Below are positions 34,715-47,038 of a stretch of 64,000 nt of DNA, in pieces. The stretch lies in assembly GCA_023313575.1 (NCBI GenBank), contig JAJTTP010000003.1:2480001-2544000 (forward strand), given 5' to 3'. Within the stretch, counting starts at the first letter, position 1, and every line of letters starts with the position of its first letter. The notes under the pieces were generated by a model. It saw only the letters and a list, made by a program, of their open reading frames with translations, was not told where the DNA came from and did not search any database. A program made the translations under genes and the position numbers. The stretch is from Eutypella sp. D-1. Taxonomy: Eukaryota > Ascomycota > Sordariomycetes > Xylariales > Diatrypaceae.

Positions 34715-36331
34715 TCAATTAAACTTGCTCTCGAAATTCACCCAATACATTGCTCGTTGCTCCTTAAGTGGGTTGATTGCCCATGCGCACAGGCCTAGGC
34801 GCCGGCAGTTCGGTCCATCACCATCGACGCCATCGTCGTGCAGCAGTAATAGACCAAGTATTTCCTCCGACCCTTCGACACGATATACTCTGCGATCACC
34901 CATTTTCATCACGCTAATCCTCTCGCTCCCAAATGTGGCTAGCAGTCCGATCGCTCCCTCGTGTGCTTGCTCGGGGGTGAACGCGAGACCTCGTCGTGGC
35001 CGATGAGCCGGGATGGTGGTGTATTTCTGGCATAGGTAGTCGTCCGGTATCACACAGAAATAGTATCCTGACTCGTTGCCCAGAGGATTCAGGCCCTTCC
35101 AAGTATCGAAAAGGTCCGCGAGTGGGCAGATGCTTCCCGAGATGACCACGGAGTGGCCATTCGTGTCTGGTGTGGCTACGATGTTGAAGTCGTCGTAGGT
35201 CCGGTACTGGTCATTCCAAGTGATGAAGTCCCAGGGAACCCTGGTTCTCTGCGTGATTTGCCACGTCTTGCCAGGCCGTGGCGCTTCCACGTGCACGAAC
35301 ATCTGACCTAGCAATGCGGACTTGGCGTTCAGCGCGGCAGCAAATTCTTCCCCAAGCTCTTCGAGGGTGTACTTCTTGGCCCCATCAGCACCTGGACGCG
35401 AGGCCCCGACCCGGATGTCGTAGATGGACATGATGCCGTATATATTGTCAAGTTCATTCGTCGCTGTCCTGCTGGCGGTGGCCATGCCGAAGTGCACATT
35501 GGGGTTCGACGACAGCCCGGTAATGTAGCCTGCCCGCTCAATTTGCTGTCTGACTTGATCTGCCATCTCGGCGTCCCATTCTGGATCAAGTAGCACGGCG
35601 TTAGACACCGACCAGACGCTGAGGAGCAGGTCGAAGAGCTTGACGTGGTCATGGCCTTGCTCGATATCGTACAGCGACATATCTTCTTTCTTGATCGGGG
35701 CCCCGTCACGAGATAGCAATATTGCATCGTCCCTTAAGATGCCCTCCTGCAGTGTCCAAAGCGAAGAGAACCACCAGTCACCCAGTAGAGTCTTAAGCGT
35801 GGTGACCAACGTGGCCATCCTGGAAGGCTGCAGGCTGAAATTTGTCGCATCTACGATGTCACTTAGTCCCGCCTGTAGGGCACTTGGAGGCAGGGTCCAA
35901 AGCCAAATAAAAACTTTCTGGGCGTTGGCGAAAATCCCAGCCTGCCTCCCGACCTCGTCCATCTTGACAGCGTTGTCCTCCTGGTCTATACATGCCACAT
36001 CCACCCAAGCAAGGCGGCAGCCAGATATCTCGCACATCCGCTTGATAACGTGGTGGAAGTCGGCGGCGGTGAAGCGGCACTCTTCGACGGCCGGGATCTG
36101 CCAGGTTACGCCGGCGACATCCAGACGTGGGGTTCCGGGAGCGGGCCACCGGCCCCACGTGTATGAAAGGATGCTATAATTTGGCTCCACATGATCTCCG
36201 TATGTGTTCCCGTCCTTGCGCTCAAGGGATGTCTTTGTTTGGATATCAAGTAGTCGCCGTGGCCAAAGCTTCTCGACCGGCCAGAAAGGATCCATCGTGA
36301 CGTCTGAGCTGGTTGCCCCTCGGCGTGACAC
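34715..36331 (-). CDS. HET-domain (heterokaryon incompatibility) protein
   Basis: One exon, 538 residues. HET-domain proteins trigger non-self recognition and programmed cell death when genetically different hyphae fuse. The conserved blocks are plain: NYSILSYTWG at residues 51-60, then ISGCRLAWVDVACIDQED at about 102-119, followed by KMDEVGRQAGIFANAQKVFIW, then the third block around WWFSSLWTLQEGIL. The region after about residue 250 has no recognised domain; no NACHT, ankyrin or WD repeats follow, so this is a HET-only member. The start was taken at MSRRGATSSD; an internal Met at residue 13 is an alternative. Next upstream on the same strand is an APH-type kinase, with no sign of a shared transcript. 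Confidence 0.88.
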   Translation of the reverse strand: MSRRGATSSDVTMDPFWPVEKLWPRRLLDIQTKTSLERKDGNTYGDHVEPNYSILSYTWGRWPAPGTPRLDVAGVTWQIPAVEECRFTAADFHHVIKRMCEISGCRLAWVDVACIDQEDNAVKMDEVGRQAGIFANAQKVFIWLWTLPPSALQAGLSDIVDATNFSLQPSRMATLVTTLKTLLGDWWFSSLWTLQEGILRDDAILLSRDGAPIKKEDMSLYDIEQGHDHVKLFDLLLSVWSVSNAVLLDPEWDAEMADQVRQQIERAGYITGLSSNPNVHFGMATASRTATNELDNIYGIMSIYDIRVGASRPGADGAKKYTLEELGEEFAAALNAKSALLGQMFVHVEAPRPGKTWQITQRTRVPWDFITWNDQYRTYDDFNIVATPDTNGHSVVISGSICPLADLFDTWKGLNPLGNESGYYFCVIPDDYLCQKYTTIPAHRPRRGLAFTPEQAHEGAIGLLATFGSERISVMKMGDRRVYRVEGSEEILGLLLLHDDGVDGDGPNCRRLGLCAWAINPLKEQRAMYWVNFESKFN

Positions 36332-36720
36332 ACCATCAGTGTCACGACAACCGCAATTGCTGGTTGACCAGTGATCGAAAGACGATCACCTAGAATTATG
36401 GTATGCGACGAATGTATCTGGCGGTGCCCCTGGACGACGATTATGCGGCAGGGTAATTAGTGATCACGTGGCAAATAGTGGAAATAGCTCATACTTGGCG
36501 AAGTCATCATTGGAGGTTAGACTGGCCGATGTAAGCACTATTCTAATGCGATAGGGCGTAGATTGTCGTATACTAACCCCCCGCCCCCCAATAGCAATAG
36601 GTGAGGTTTGGTTCCTCCCCAGGCTATTCGCTCGTCTAAAAACGATGAGTATATCTGTCGAAAAAGCTCCTCAGCGTTTACGCGAGAGGACCAGCGATGT
36701 CTATATAAATCGAAGTCCGT
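36332..36720. other. Short intergenic stretch
   Basis: Upstream flank of the HET gene and 3' flank of the APH-type gene; includes a C-rich run near 36578-36590. Nothing else recognised. Confidence 0.5.
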
Positions 36721-37649
36721 CTATCCTATAAACTCCGGCATACCTTCATCGTAGAGGTCGTTCCACCACATCAAGTCTTTAAGCTTTTCTTCGCTTAGCT
36801 TAGAATCGGCGAACTGCTCCTGCTGGGGTGACCTGACCCTCCGATGCACCTCCCCTGCCTTCTTCCAGCCAAAGAAGCCGGCTCGGTCCCAGTCGATCAG
36901 GCCAACAATCGTGTCGTGGTCGACTATGATGTTGCCGAGGGTGAAGTCGTTGTGCATGAAGCTCGTGTCCAGGTCGTCGAAGCTGTCCGAGGACATGATT
37001 TCCCTTTCAAGGGGGCTGATCCGGCCGTTGGTTTCGATGTTGGGGTCCTTGACTGCATGGCCGCGACCGCTTTCCTCAACAGTACATAATTGTCGAAGAA
37101 CATTCCGGGCTTGCTTTTTAAAGGACTTCTTCTGCTCCAATGATAGATATGGCCACGCCACATCTAGACCTACACCAGGTATTCTCTCCTGGACAATAAC
37201 CTGGCGGCCATTCACCTACATCTTTGTTAACTAGTTAGGACCTTTCAGCGGGTTTGGAGATGACGTACCTTGCCGGTAAAGTGGATCTCCGGCACTCTGA
37301 CCTCTTCTAGGACGGCCGCAGCAAGGGCAATAGCCTTAACTTCGTTGGCGTCGGCGTACGAGTAGTCGATCTCATCTTTCGTCTTGTGAAGATGGCTTGA
37401 CTTGACGATAACACTCCCCACGGCGAACACGTCGCGGCCACCCTCGTGTGCTACGTAAATCCTGTTGGACTTGTCGCATAGGTCGAGTACTGATTCGCAG
37501 TATCTCAAAGCCTCCGGACCCTTGGAGTTTATATAATGGGAATCAACATGGAAATCATCTGGCCTCGGTAAGTACCGGCCGTAGAACGGCACAGCCGCGT
37601 GGCTGTCGCCGGCGGGTATATTGTCCGGATCGGCTTCGTATGGGTTCAT
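36721..37649 (-). CDS. Aminoglycoside phosphotransferase-like (APH fold) small-molecule kinase
   Basis: Exons (minus strand) 37649-37269 and 37215-36721 with a 53-nt intron give 291 residues. The APH fold phosphorylates small molecules (choline, sugars, antibiotics); fungal genomes hold many members of unknown substrate. Visible motifs are the catalytic loop HNDFTLGN (residues 215-222, with N in place of the more common GD of HGD) and the metal-binding IDWD (234-237) followed by RAGFFGW, a hallmark of the fungal group. VIVQERIPGVGLDVAW marks the hinge region. The N-terminal lobe has VGSVIVKSSH, in which K is the likely ATP-contacting lysine. Length is normal for the compact fungal type. Substrate cannot be inferred. 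Confidence 0.85.
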
Positions 37650-39794
37650 GTCGGAACTAGTATAGATGTTATGTGCAATGTGGAAAAACGGGAGAAATCT
37701 TTAACAGCAGTGAATAAATAGAGGTAAGAATGGTTGAGTGATAGATAAGTGAGGCGTCACTTGTGCAAGCGTTCGGTTACACTGCTACACTCGCTTGACA
37801 GGGGGGCGGTACAATTTGTGAGACGATTTTCGCGGAAGCCGCTCTAGTACACTCTAGCTCACGCGGCGGTTAGAAGGGCAGCATAGGAGCGATGGAATGG
37901 TGCGATTACCCACTTAGCATCTGTTTCAATGCCCTTTAGCCCATTCCAGGCTGGTCAGCAATGCAGATTCGCAATACACTACAGCGAACATCCTTCGTGA
38001 GATGGTCGTGCGTGTCCATGTTCTGAAATACATGATTTCGTGGATGCAATCAAGCATTCGCGAGGACGCCGCGGTCGCGTGACCGTCGTTGCATCGCAGT
38101 AGACTATTACTGGAAGAAGTGAAAGTGAAGTCTCGTATAGCGATCGTGAAGTTGATTATTGGTGTTTACAATGATATTCGATCTGCCAACAAGCCTTTTA
38201 AGTATTCGACCCCTATATCGAAACCCCCACCTGGCTCACCACCTGGCTACACTAAACCATCACTGGGTTAATACCTTGATATCTCGCTAATCTGGGGTCT
38301 AGATGCGTACTTTTGGGAATGCCATGGAGAAAATGCTTCGGCGTGACCAGCCGACCGGTAAATATTACTTAACTAGTAAGTTCAAAAGGATTCCTGTGTA
38401 GGCATAGTAGCCAATAGTATGGTGCCTAGGCTTGTCGAACATCCGATCTTATGCTTGTAAATCTTTGCTATAATTGTGAGATACCCTGATAAGTGACAAT
38501 CGATCTAGCCCTACATTTCCTGGGGACCTTGCAAGTTTAACCCATAAAGAAGTAATACCCCGTGGCATAATAAACCATTGCCATATTCAGACAAAAGACC
38601 GTGCATCGCCGATTGTCAGAGAGAAACTGCAGCACAAGCTCTCTCGTCGAATTACCACAATAGCTAGAATATAATACTTTTTAGACTTAAGTCCTCGTCT
38701 ATCGAGGATATGGTAGGCCCCGAACTTAGCGAGAACCCCTCCGAGACTGGGGCTATGACGCTGTTCGTATCGATATAAGATGTGGGGCGCCTTACCCCTA
38801 TTTTACCCCTTTTCATGCTCGCATTTAGCCACAGTTGAACAATCCTAGCTAACAACGACACTAAAACCATCGTTAAGTGGTGTACAACCATCGATCGGGA
38901 ATTGAATATATGCAGTAATACTTAGGAGTGCCACAGTTGATTTTAATCGAGAGGGCCGTGTACATAAAACCAAGAAGAGAATCACTGTGTTTGGATGGTG
39001 CGAGGGTGCATCGGGCGGCCAGACAGGCCACTGGTGTTATATCAGCATTCTAATCATGCCAGGGAGCGCGCTCTATGGTTGTCAAATTCCTGTGGTTATC
39101 TGCATTTGAGTTACTTAAACCAAGAGACGCATGCAATGTGCTGACACACCCTAAGCGTCGAGTGTAGTAAATGCATGAATGCAGAGACAAATGGTCGACT
39201 ACACATGATAAGAATGCCTATTCAAATCATTCTAGGAGTTTTATAATGGATTTCAACTGCTTCTAGTCCCGTTGGTTTGAAATCCAGCTGAATCCCGTGA
39301 TATACAGACCACATGTTAGATACTTCATATGTACCTATGTAATTGACAGCAACACAACGAGAATATGGTATTTTACCGTAGAAGTCAAGTTCGAGGTTTT
39401 CGACGCCCGGAAATAATTACACAAAACCTCAAGGGAGGTGACGACAATACCTGTTCAATCCACACCCAACCCATCGGCAGGGGAAACACTTAGCGCCTAG
39501 AAGATAACAACCAAAGACCGACGTGACATATCGCAACAGACGCAAAAGACCGCCATATCATAACACAGGTTCAATCCCGACATAAACGAAAGTATACGCT
39601 AAACAAGGGGCTATACAACAAGAATATAGGCGCAGAGGTATAGATACACGAGGTAAATAAGACCGAACGAGACGAAACTACTATATAGCTCTCAAAGAAG
39701 AGGGAATGATACAACGGGGCGGGGAACGGTGGAAGCCGCGAGGCTGGGTAGGTAAAGGAGTAGACGGTTTAGCATCGGTGACTTCCGTCGCCGA
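37650..39794. other. 2.1-kb AT-leaning gene-poor block
   Basis: No gene recognised; short frames only. With 31.1-34.7 kb it brackets the HET/APH pair. Confidence 0.5.
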
Positions 39795-42700
39795 TCAGAA
39801 GTAGAACTGCTGCTGCTGGGACTGCCCAGGGGGCGCCTGCGGCAGGAACTCGAAGTTCATGTCGGCGACGTTGTAAAAAGGATCTGGAGACTCTGGACCG
39901 GCGGGTTTCGCGCGGGCTATCAGCGCTGTCTCGCATGGTATACCCATAAAAATACCCGGTGCGCAAAACGCGGGCATATGATTATTGGGAAACGGGAACA
40001 ACTGTGGCGTCAACTTACCCCAGAAAATGGAATCGTACAGCTCCATAGGCGCCAGCGAAGCCGGGTCTACAGTGCTGAAGTCCGGGATACCGCCCACTTG
40101 CTGCGGGGGCTGTGGCATCGAAGCGGGGAAGGACATTGGAGGGCTGGAAAGACAACAATGTTAGCATGCACGTGGTTCCTTTGGATGGCCATATTGCCTT
40201 TCTCCGAACTTTCTCCGAATCTTGCATTGTTACTTACGTCGCGAAGTCTGCCAGGTTACTGCTCCCGTTCTGCAATTCTGCCATGGCGAGTGCGGCGTCC
40301 TGGTGCCTGTCGAAGCCGGCGTGATTCTGTCCACCACCACGGTATTGCGGGGTACCGGCGCCGCCCGCCCCACTAGCACCCATAGAACCCTGGGCTTGCA
40401 GCGATAGCGGAAACGCACCTACGGGCGTGCGGGTGCCAGAGGCGCTCTCGCTTCTGCTGACGCCGAGCCCAACACCGACGCCTGACGCACCGTGAAGGGT
40501 ACCGTAGTCGTAGATGTTCCGCAGGGCGGTGAGGGCTCTGGACAAGGGACCGGAAAGCTCGATGTCGCGGTCGCTCTTGAGGATGTGCTCAGCCGGGGAC
40601 GCTGGGTTGGTCTGCTCCTTCGCAGCAGTGGCGGAGAGGGCGGCGATGAGGTCGCCGTGGAGACCGCGGATTTCGAGGTCCTGCTTAGGCTCGCACAGGA
40701 TACCGAGAAGCACGGCGGAGGACAGGCCGTGGTACGTGAAGGCCCAGCTGCGTGTTGGGATGTTGGATATCTGGTGCATAGCCAGGAACATACGCACCGT
40801 CTCCGTCAGATTTGTCTTGCATCGATCCGAGAGCGCCCGCTTCTCTGACGCACGAAGCTGCGTGCAGTCACGTCGCAGCGAGGGCCGACAGCACACCGAC
40901 ACAAAGAAGGATGTATGCAGCCGCAGCGCAAAGTACTGCAGTCGGTCCACCACCGTCTTGCAGGCTTCCTTGCTCCGCAGCTGTGGGTACACCCGATCTC
41001 GTAGCGATTCGATCGATTGGCAATTGTCCAGAATTGTCTGGTAGGAATTGTCGGCTGTGGCCTCCGGGTTTAGACGCTGCGACGCTATCTCGCAGAGGTG
41101 GTACATCGCCTCTAGATATGATAGACCCTCGGTTGTTGTGTTTGGTGATATCGGAATAGGACAGCATTGGATATTCGTCATGTTGGGCCTGGGAGATGTG
41201 AGCATGATCAATCATGAGAGTACGACCTGGGCTTCTTACCGATCGAACGACAGGGACGTTAAAGTGTCGTGCCATTGACATGTCCACCTTGGAGAGGTTA
41301 ATCATTACCATCAACCAAACATGAAGGAATTTGTAGGGACTTACCATAGCTTCCGGCGGGCAAAGTTCTTTTGGGCCATCTCTGGCGTTGCATTCTCTTC
41401 ATTCGCTATCGTACGGTGTAACCCTAGCGATTGAGCCAAGCGACATATCATGCCTATCAACGCCCATGAGGCCTCTGCCTTCATGTCGTTCAGGAGAACG
41501 AAGGATACGATGAGCAAAGCCTGGATTGAGTCCAGGTTTGGCCTGTAATGCATATCGTCAGCACTTTGGTTGTAGTTGCAGGAGGACGCTTGAACTTACC
41601 TAAGGAGGAAATTTCCCTGTCTGAGAAAATGGAATGAAATCTGAACGTATCGTTGGGAATCTCGTGTCCGAATATGGTACGGCGAGTCGTGGTACTGTGA
41701 GCCAACAGCCATCACAGCGAAAAGCACGGCTAACCACGACGCCGAGACGGGCCGGGCGGGTTTCTCGTGCTCCTGTGCTTTCTTTGCCCGTTCTTCAAGA
41801 TAGATCATGATGCGGGATTCCAGGTCGTCGATATCCAACACGAAGCCCCAGAAAGGGTGCGTGATCTCCTTGTACGCTCGGAACAATCTGAGTGTCAAGT
41901 TAGTGCTGTGTTGACCTTCAGCATGTACAGGCAATAGTAGCCTAGGTGAGACGGCATGCTTACTTCATGACCTCGCGGTCGGACGGGAGTTCCGAGAAGA
42001 TATCCTGCGTCATCCGTTGAAGATGTCGTGATGACATCAGAGGAAAGGGCGCGCTGTTTTCGAGACCAAATATGGGCCGCATATCACGTCGTATATCGAC
42101 GCCGTCTTTCGTCTCGATTGGCGAGGGCTGGTCTCTCAGCAGTGCTGGTATGCTATTCTGACCGACGTATCGATTCATCTCCATTGGCTCGGACTCTTCT
42201 AGTGCATTGCTATCAGCAATTTGCAGGCAAAGGCCGGGTAATCGCGCAGCTCACCGAGTGTCCGGTGCCAACCCTCCGGCTGTGGTTCCCTGGTATGATC
42301 GCCATCCAGGCTTTCGTCCGGGGAATGGGCACGCTTCCTTCCCTGGTTGCTCTCGGCCGATAAGATGCCGGACTTGGATGAATTGGAGCGATTGGGCTTG
42401 TAAGAACATAGTTGCGGATGCTCTCGCTTGACACAATTCTCACACGGTTGCTTGTTATCGCATTTCACTTTCCGTTGTCGGCAAGGCCAACAAGCGGTCC
42501 CTATAAGACGACGATAAGCATAATGGTTCGATTGATCATGAACTCGTTATGTTTACGACGTGTATCACTAGGTGCATTGGGATTACGGGGGGTGCGAGAG
42601 GACAGAGTTGACTTGCTCGCGTGCTACAAAAAGTTGGATAGGGGGTGGGGACAAGGGAATAAGGCGGGAGAGGATGGAGGATGAAGGATGGACAGAGAAG

Positions 42701-42805
42701 ACGCGTACCGTATCGGACTTTGCGATGAGAATGTATAATATGACTGGCCTGTTCAGGGGTGAGATCCTCAATTGGGACCTGGTCGATCTTGGTATCTGGG
42801 GACAT
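39795..42805 (-). CDS. Zn2Cys6 fungal-specific transcription factor
   Basis: Eight exons (minus strand): 42805-42709, 42500-42255, 42198-41964, 41887-41600, 41542-41345, 41287-41240, 41188-40238 and 40143-39795, giving 803 residues; every junction keeps the frame. The zinc cluster is formed across the first intron: C36-x2-C39-x6-C46-x5-C52-x2-C55-x8-C64 with the basic RQRKVK inside it. The fungal transcription factor middle domain follows (FRAYKEITHPFWGFVLDID; MICRLAQSLGLHR; ARRKLWTCQWHDTLTSLSFDRP, the last joined from three exons). The C-terminal region is rich in G, S, P and Q and may activate. The first intron is 208 nt, the rest 51-94 nt. A 93-nt segment of the last exon (39926-40018) has a good donor and acceptor and no stop in frame, so it may be an optional or real intron, giving 772 residues. 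Targets unknown. Confidence 0.87.
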
Positions 42806-44296
42806 TTGTGCGTATCCCTTGAATTATTTGTTTTATTGACTGTCAAACAGCGTCGTCGTCTGGCTGGGCTGTCAAATCCCGGTATGGAGCCGTGTAGAGG
42901 CCCCGCGAGACCGAATACCGACAACACCAACGCCAACGCGAGGGCTCAACTACCGGTAACCGGAGTTATGATTTACTAAGCGGGTAGGAACCGCGCCAAA
43001 CCGGCGAGGGTTTTTACTATGGGTAAGTGGCGAAAGGTAGTATCGTACTTAGATATGTATGTAAGTAAGTAAAGTCCGGGGCAGCTTTTGCTCAAGTCTT
43101 ATCTATCCACTCAATGGGATGCGAATATACAAATGATACAAATGACACAGATGACACAAATGACGAAAATGGCAAATGGCAGATGGGTGGATGGATGGAT
43201 TGATATGCTGAATCCCGAAGACCGAAGGAAAGGAGAGGAGACGAAACCAACAGATAGTCAGAGAGACGGACAAGCCCGGTATTTCTCTTTTCTTTTCCTT
43301 CTATTCTTTTGGAGAGAGATTCAAGAAGCGGGGGTACATGGGAAGCGCGACAAACGACAAATGCAGTCAATACAGTCTGTGAAGTACACCAAGTACAATT
43401 TAGAAGTACATGAAGTACACCAAGGTCCACGGGCTGCACGGGCAAGACGGGTAAGGTAAGATACGGGCAAGATGGGGGTTGAGAAAGGAACTGCCAAGAT
43501 GTTGGAGTTTAGTTTACATACCAAGTACGGAGTAGTTTAGTTTAAGAGCCTAGAGAAGAACAAGACCTGTAAAGAACTGTACGAAGTAAGAACTGCAGAA
43601 ACTGAAGAGCAACCTGGCTTGCCTTGGCTGGATTGATGGAGTCCACGGGTCTTGGGTAGACAAACACCGACGATCCCGGACTACGGGCTACCTAAGTATG
43701 GAGACGAGAACATCCGCTTTTTTATCTAGTAGAGTTGCGATTGACCAATCACAAAGTCGTGAAATAAATCTCCGTGTGACCCGCTGATCAACGTGGCAGA
43801 CCGACTGACAGGTGGCAGTAGTTATAAGCATTCTCAGGCATCCTGTAAAGGGCAGCAGGGTAGTAGTAGGCTGGACTGACAGACTGTCTGGTAGGGCGCC
43901 GCTCAAGATCTGGAGGGAAGTTCCAGACCGTAATCGACAAAACTATTTGAAGTATGCACGCACGCGGCACCTAGGGCACCACACCACGTCTCAGCTTACA
44001 GAAAACGGGAATTGCCATCCATCTGCAAGGGTTCTTGATTGGACGTTGGCGCAGGGACTATGTAGTTGCTTAGTATCAATAATTTATTGATGTCACTCAA
44101 TCCGCTTACATCAACCCAAACGAAAACATGGGGAGGATACCTGGTGTTATTCCGTTAATCATGGCCAGCAAACCAACATCATATCCACTTCCTCGTTCTT
44201 AATACCCGTGGAACAATCATGCAAATCTTGTCTCTATTACATTATACTCGCAGGTTGTACCAACCTCCTCCATTTACCTACGACGACCAACCGTGG
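42806..44296. other. Intergenic stretch with simple repeats upstream of the transcription factor
   Basis: Contains ACAAATGA/ACACAGATGA-type repeats (about 43128-43172), GGAT repeats (43184-43200) and AAGTACACC-type repeats (43381-43423). This is likely promoter and leader of the divergently placed transcription factor. No gene recognised. Confidence 0.5.
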
Positions 44297-45990
44297 TCAG
44301 AATCCATCGCTAGACTCCGCGTCCTCGCTGCTCATGTCAGTGTCGATATAACGGATAGATGTGTAGTGGGCATCAGAAATGAAGTGGTTAGAGTGCCACG
44401 AATCGTACCGCGCCGCAAACCGGGGCGGTCTCTCCATATACAGATACGGCGGGATCACGCGTACACGCTCGCTGGTCAGAATGCGTAGCCGAGGTTCTGT
44501 GGTCTGATCGACAGCAGCGGTGGAAGCGGTTGCGCTCAGCGGCGCGCTCTTCTCCGAACCCGAACCCGAATCCGGACGTAAGCTAGAGTTCGAGCTAGGG
44601 ATGGAACTCCCCTCCGTCTCGGAGGACGGGGGGCGCATTTCTTGAGCCTGAGGTGGACGCGACCGATCGTACGGTTGACGCTTTCGGAAGTTCTCCGCGA
44701 AGTTCTCCATGAGCTTGGAGATTAGAGGCTGCTGCGGCAAATTTGAGAGCACCACATCGACCTGGAGCGGGGCGCTGCCGGGGCGAGCAGCGGAATTGAG
44801 CATGAGATCGTCGATCAGAAGCTCAGAGAGCACGTCGTCGACAGCGCTGCGCCTTAGCAGTGTCTGTGAAAACTGATTAAGCCGTAGGTACGTTAAAGCA
44901 GGCGGCGGCGGGCTCTTGAGGACACAGAAATTGGGTTGATACCAAGGTTCACGGGGCGCGGTTCTGAAGGGCCCCAGCTGGAGGTGAGTGAGAGCGCGGA
45001 AATCCCCTAGCGACAGCAAGAGCGGCCTGCCGATGTTGCCTGGGGCTGAGGCATAGCTTGGGCACGCCATGATTTCCAGATACTCGAGCGTGTCGCGCAG
45101 CTGCGCGATGGCACGGTTGAACAACTTGCTGTTCGAGGTCGCGAAGCAGTCCTCGAGCACGGGCTCGTGGTGGGACGTCTCGTTCAGCGTCAGTCGCTTC
45201 AAGGCGGCCGGTAGCGAGAGTAGCGTGTCCAAAGCTTCCACCGACACGGTGCACTCGATGAGTACTAAGGACGTCAGCCTGGTTTTGCCGCTGTGCTTTC
45301 GCAGCCATCCTTCGTCCCAGCTGCCGACAGGACCGGAAATACACTGGCCAATCTTTGCGCAGGATATCTTGAGTGACTGGAGTTGCTCAAGGAGAAAGAT
45401 AGGACACGCGGGTGATATATCCCAATACCTATTACCATGGGCCCCGGTCCACTGCAAAGTCACTGTCACACAACTTATCATCAGCGCCTTTCCAAAAGCA
45501 GGAGATGGAACCGCGACTCACTATGCTTTAGTTTTTGGAGCGGTTTCTCGGGATCGGGCAGCTGACTCAGAAGAGACGCATCTTCAAAGCTATTCATGTA
45601 GGAATCCATATCGATTTTCCACTGGGTGGTGGTCCTTTGTGCCCACGGCTGACACTCCGGGCTCTCCGACTTGAAGGTCCTTAGGTTCTTGAAGACACTA
45701 AGGTTTGGCCGTTCTACCCCTCCGCCATTTTCATATTTCCTGGTAGAGAACATCAGACGCAAGTCTTGTACATACTCGTGTCTCCTTGTATCCACGTCCG
45801 TGGCGTCCAGAAAGTTGCAGAAGGAGTCTCTTGTCAAGAACAGGGCCGAGGAGTAGAGGTAGGCTTCCGCTATGCTGTGAAGTTGTTTGCATGTAGCTGC
45901 CACAGTGCAGAGAGACCTTTTGCCGCCAAGCTCTCCCAGATGTTCCACTACCTGGAGCAGGAGCTCCTGGGGAAGGGATAGGAGATGCAT
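44297..45990 (-). CDS. F-box-like protein
   Basis: Exons (minus strand) 45990-45522 and 45462-44297, intron 59 nt, give 544 residues. The N-terminus (residues 3-48: LLSLPQELLLQVVEHLGEL, then LCTVAATCKQLHSIAEAYLY) fits the F-box helix pattern, which binds Skp1 and brings targets to an SCF ubiquitin ligase. The middle (LQSLKISCAKIGQ; LTSLVLIECTVSVEALDTLLSLP; LKRLTLNETSH; LTHLQLGPF; LTYLRLNQF) has spaced leucine-rich segments like degenerate LRRs. The C-terminal 130 residues are S/P-rich and probably disordered. The substrate cannot be guessed. Fungal genomes carry dozens of such genes. Confidence 0.8.
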
Positions 45991-47038
45991 GTTCCAAGAA
46001 TGGTGTATTTAGCAGCCTGTTTGAAGCTCGGTATGATGACCAATATTCATGTAGAGCTTGGCTTTATTGTCTACGTCTCAAAATGTAAAATTCGTACAGG
46101 AGGCCTAAACTTAACATATAAGCACTTAAGTAGATTAAATGTAGCCTACTACTTGTTAGGCTCTAGAGGCTGGCCGCTGGAGCTGTAGGACTTAGTTTTG
46201 GAGGTTGTAGGCAAACGAGAATGGAATGTTGATGGTGCCCAATACGGAGTATCAAACTAACAACATGGAAGCCTAGTTTGCCTAGGAATGATATGTACAT
46301 AGCAATTCATTGGATCATCCCCTTCCGTTCTATCCACTGGAAATGTTAGATGACGTGGGTGGTTGGCGGGGTTGTTCCACATTTATTAAAGCTGGCCGAG
46401 TTCGCTGAGCAGCTGTAGGCGGCCCGTTAGAAAAGGTTCCAGACTAACAGAGTCTCTCCCTATCTTTCACCTGCCAGCAACTGTCTCGCTCAAGATACTG
46501 TCAAGACTGTGTATACTTACCTAAGTATGTATAATATGTGCCTACCGGCAGTAAAACGATAGGATGTGACACATTAGAACTTACCATTTTGGGAAATGCG
46601 GAGAAGGCGGAGGGACATCCGCGCCGTCCCGGGTATGCATATCACGGTGGGCCGGCACCCTGTCGGCCTATACTAAACTCGTACCTGTCTAACAATTCTT
46701 TGGTTGTTAGACTGGATAGCATCACCGCTCTACAAACTGATTGGTTGGGGGTATTCCATTATACCCGTGTTGTGTATTATATGTGCCTGCTTGCCTCTCT
46801 GTAAGCACCTCCTCTAGTCGGAGTTAGGAAATTGTCTCGGTGATATTTACCCCTCAGCTGAATAATGTCTGCTAATCGTATACTTGACGTCCATGATTTA
46901 AGCTGGCAATGATCCCTCTTGGTAGATGAACATGGGAGAGGCCATCTTGTAGTCCCCTAAAATCAGGACCGAATCTCCGCTGTGACCATATATCCAACAC
47001 AAATCATAGGCATTCGTGGGGACTTAGACAACAACATC
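45991..47038. other. Divergent intergenic region, nothing recognised
   Basis: Between the F-box-like gene (minus) and the aldo-keto reductase gene (plus). Holds a lone TACGGAGTA at 46243-46251 without the TAGGTA extension. Confidence 0.5.
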
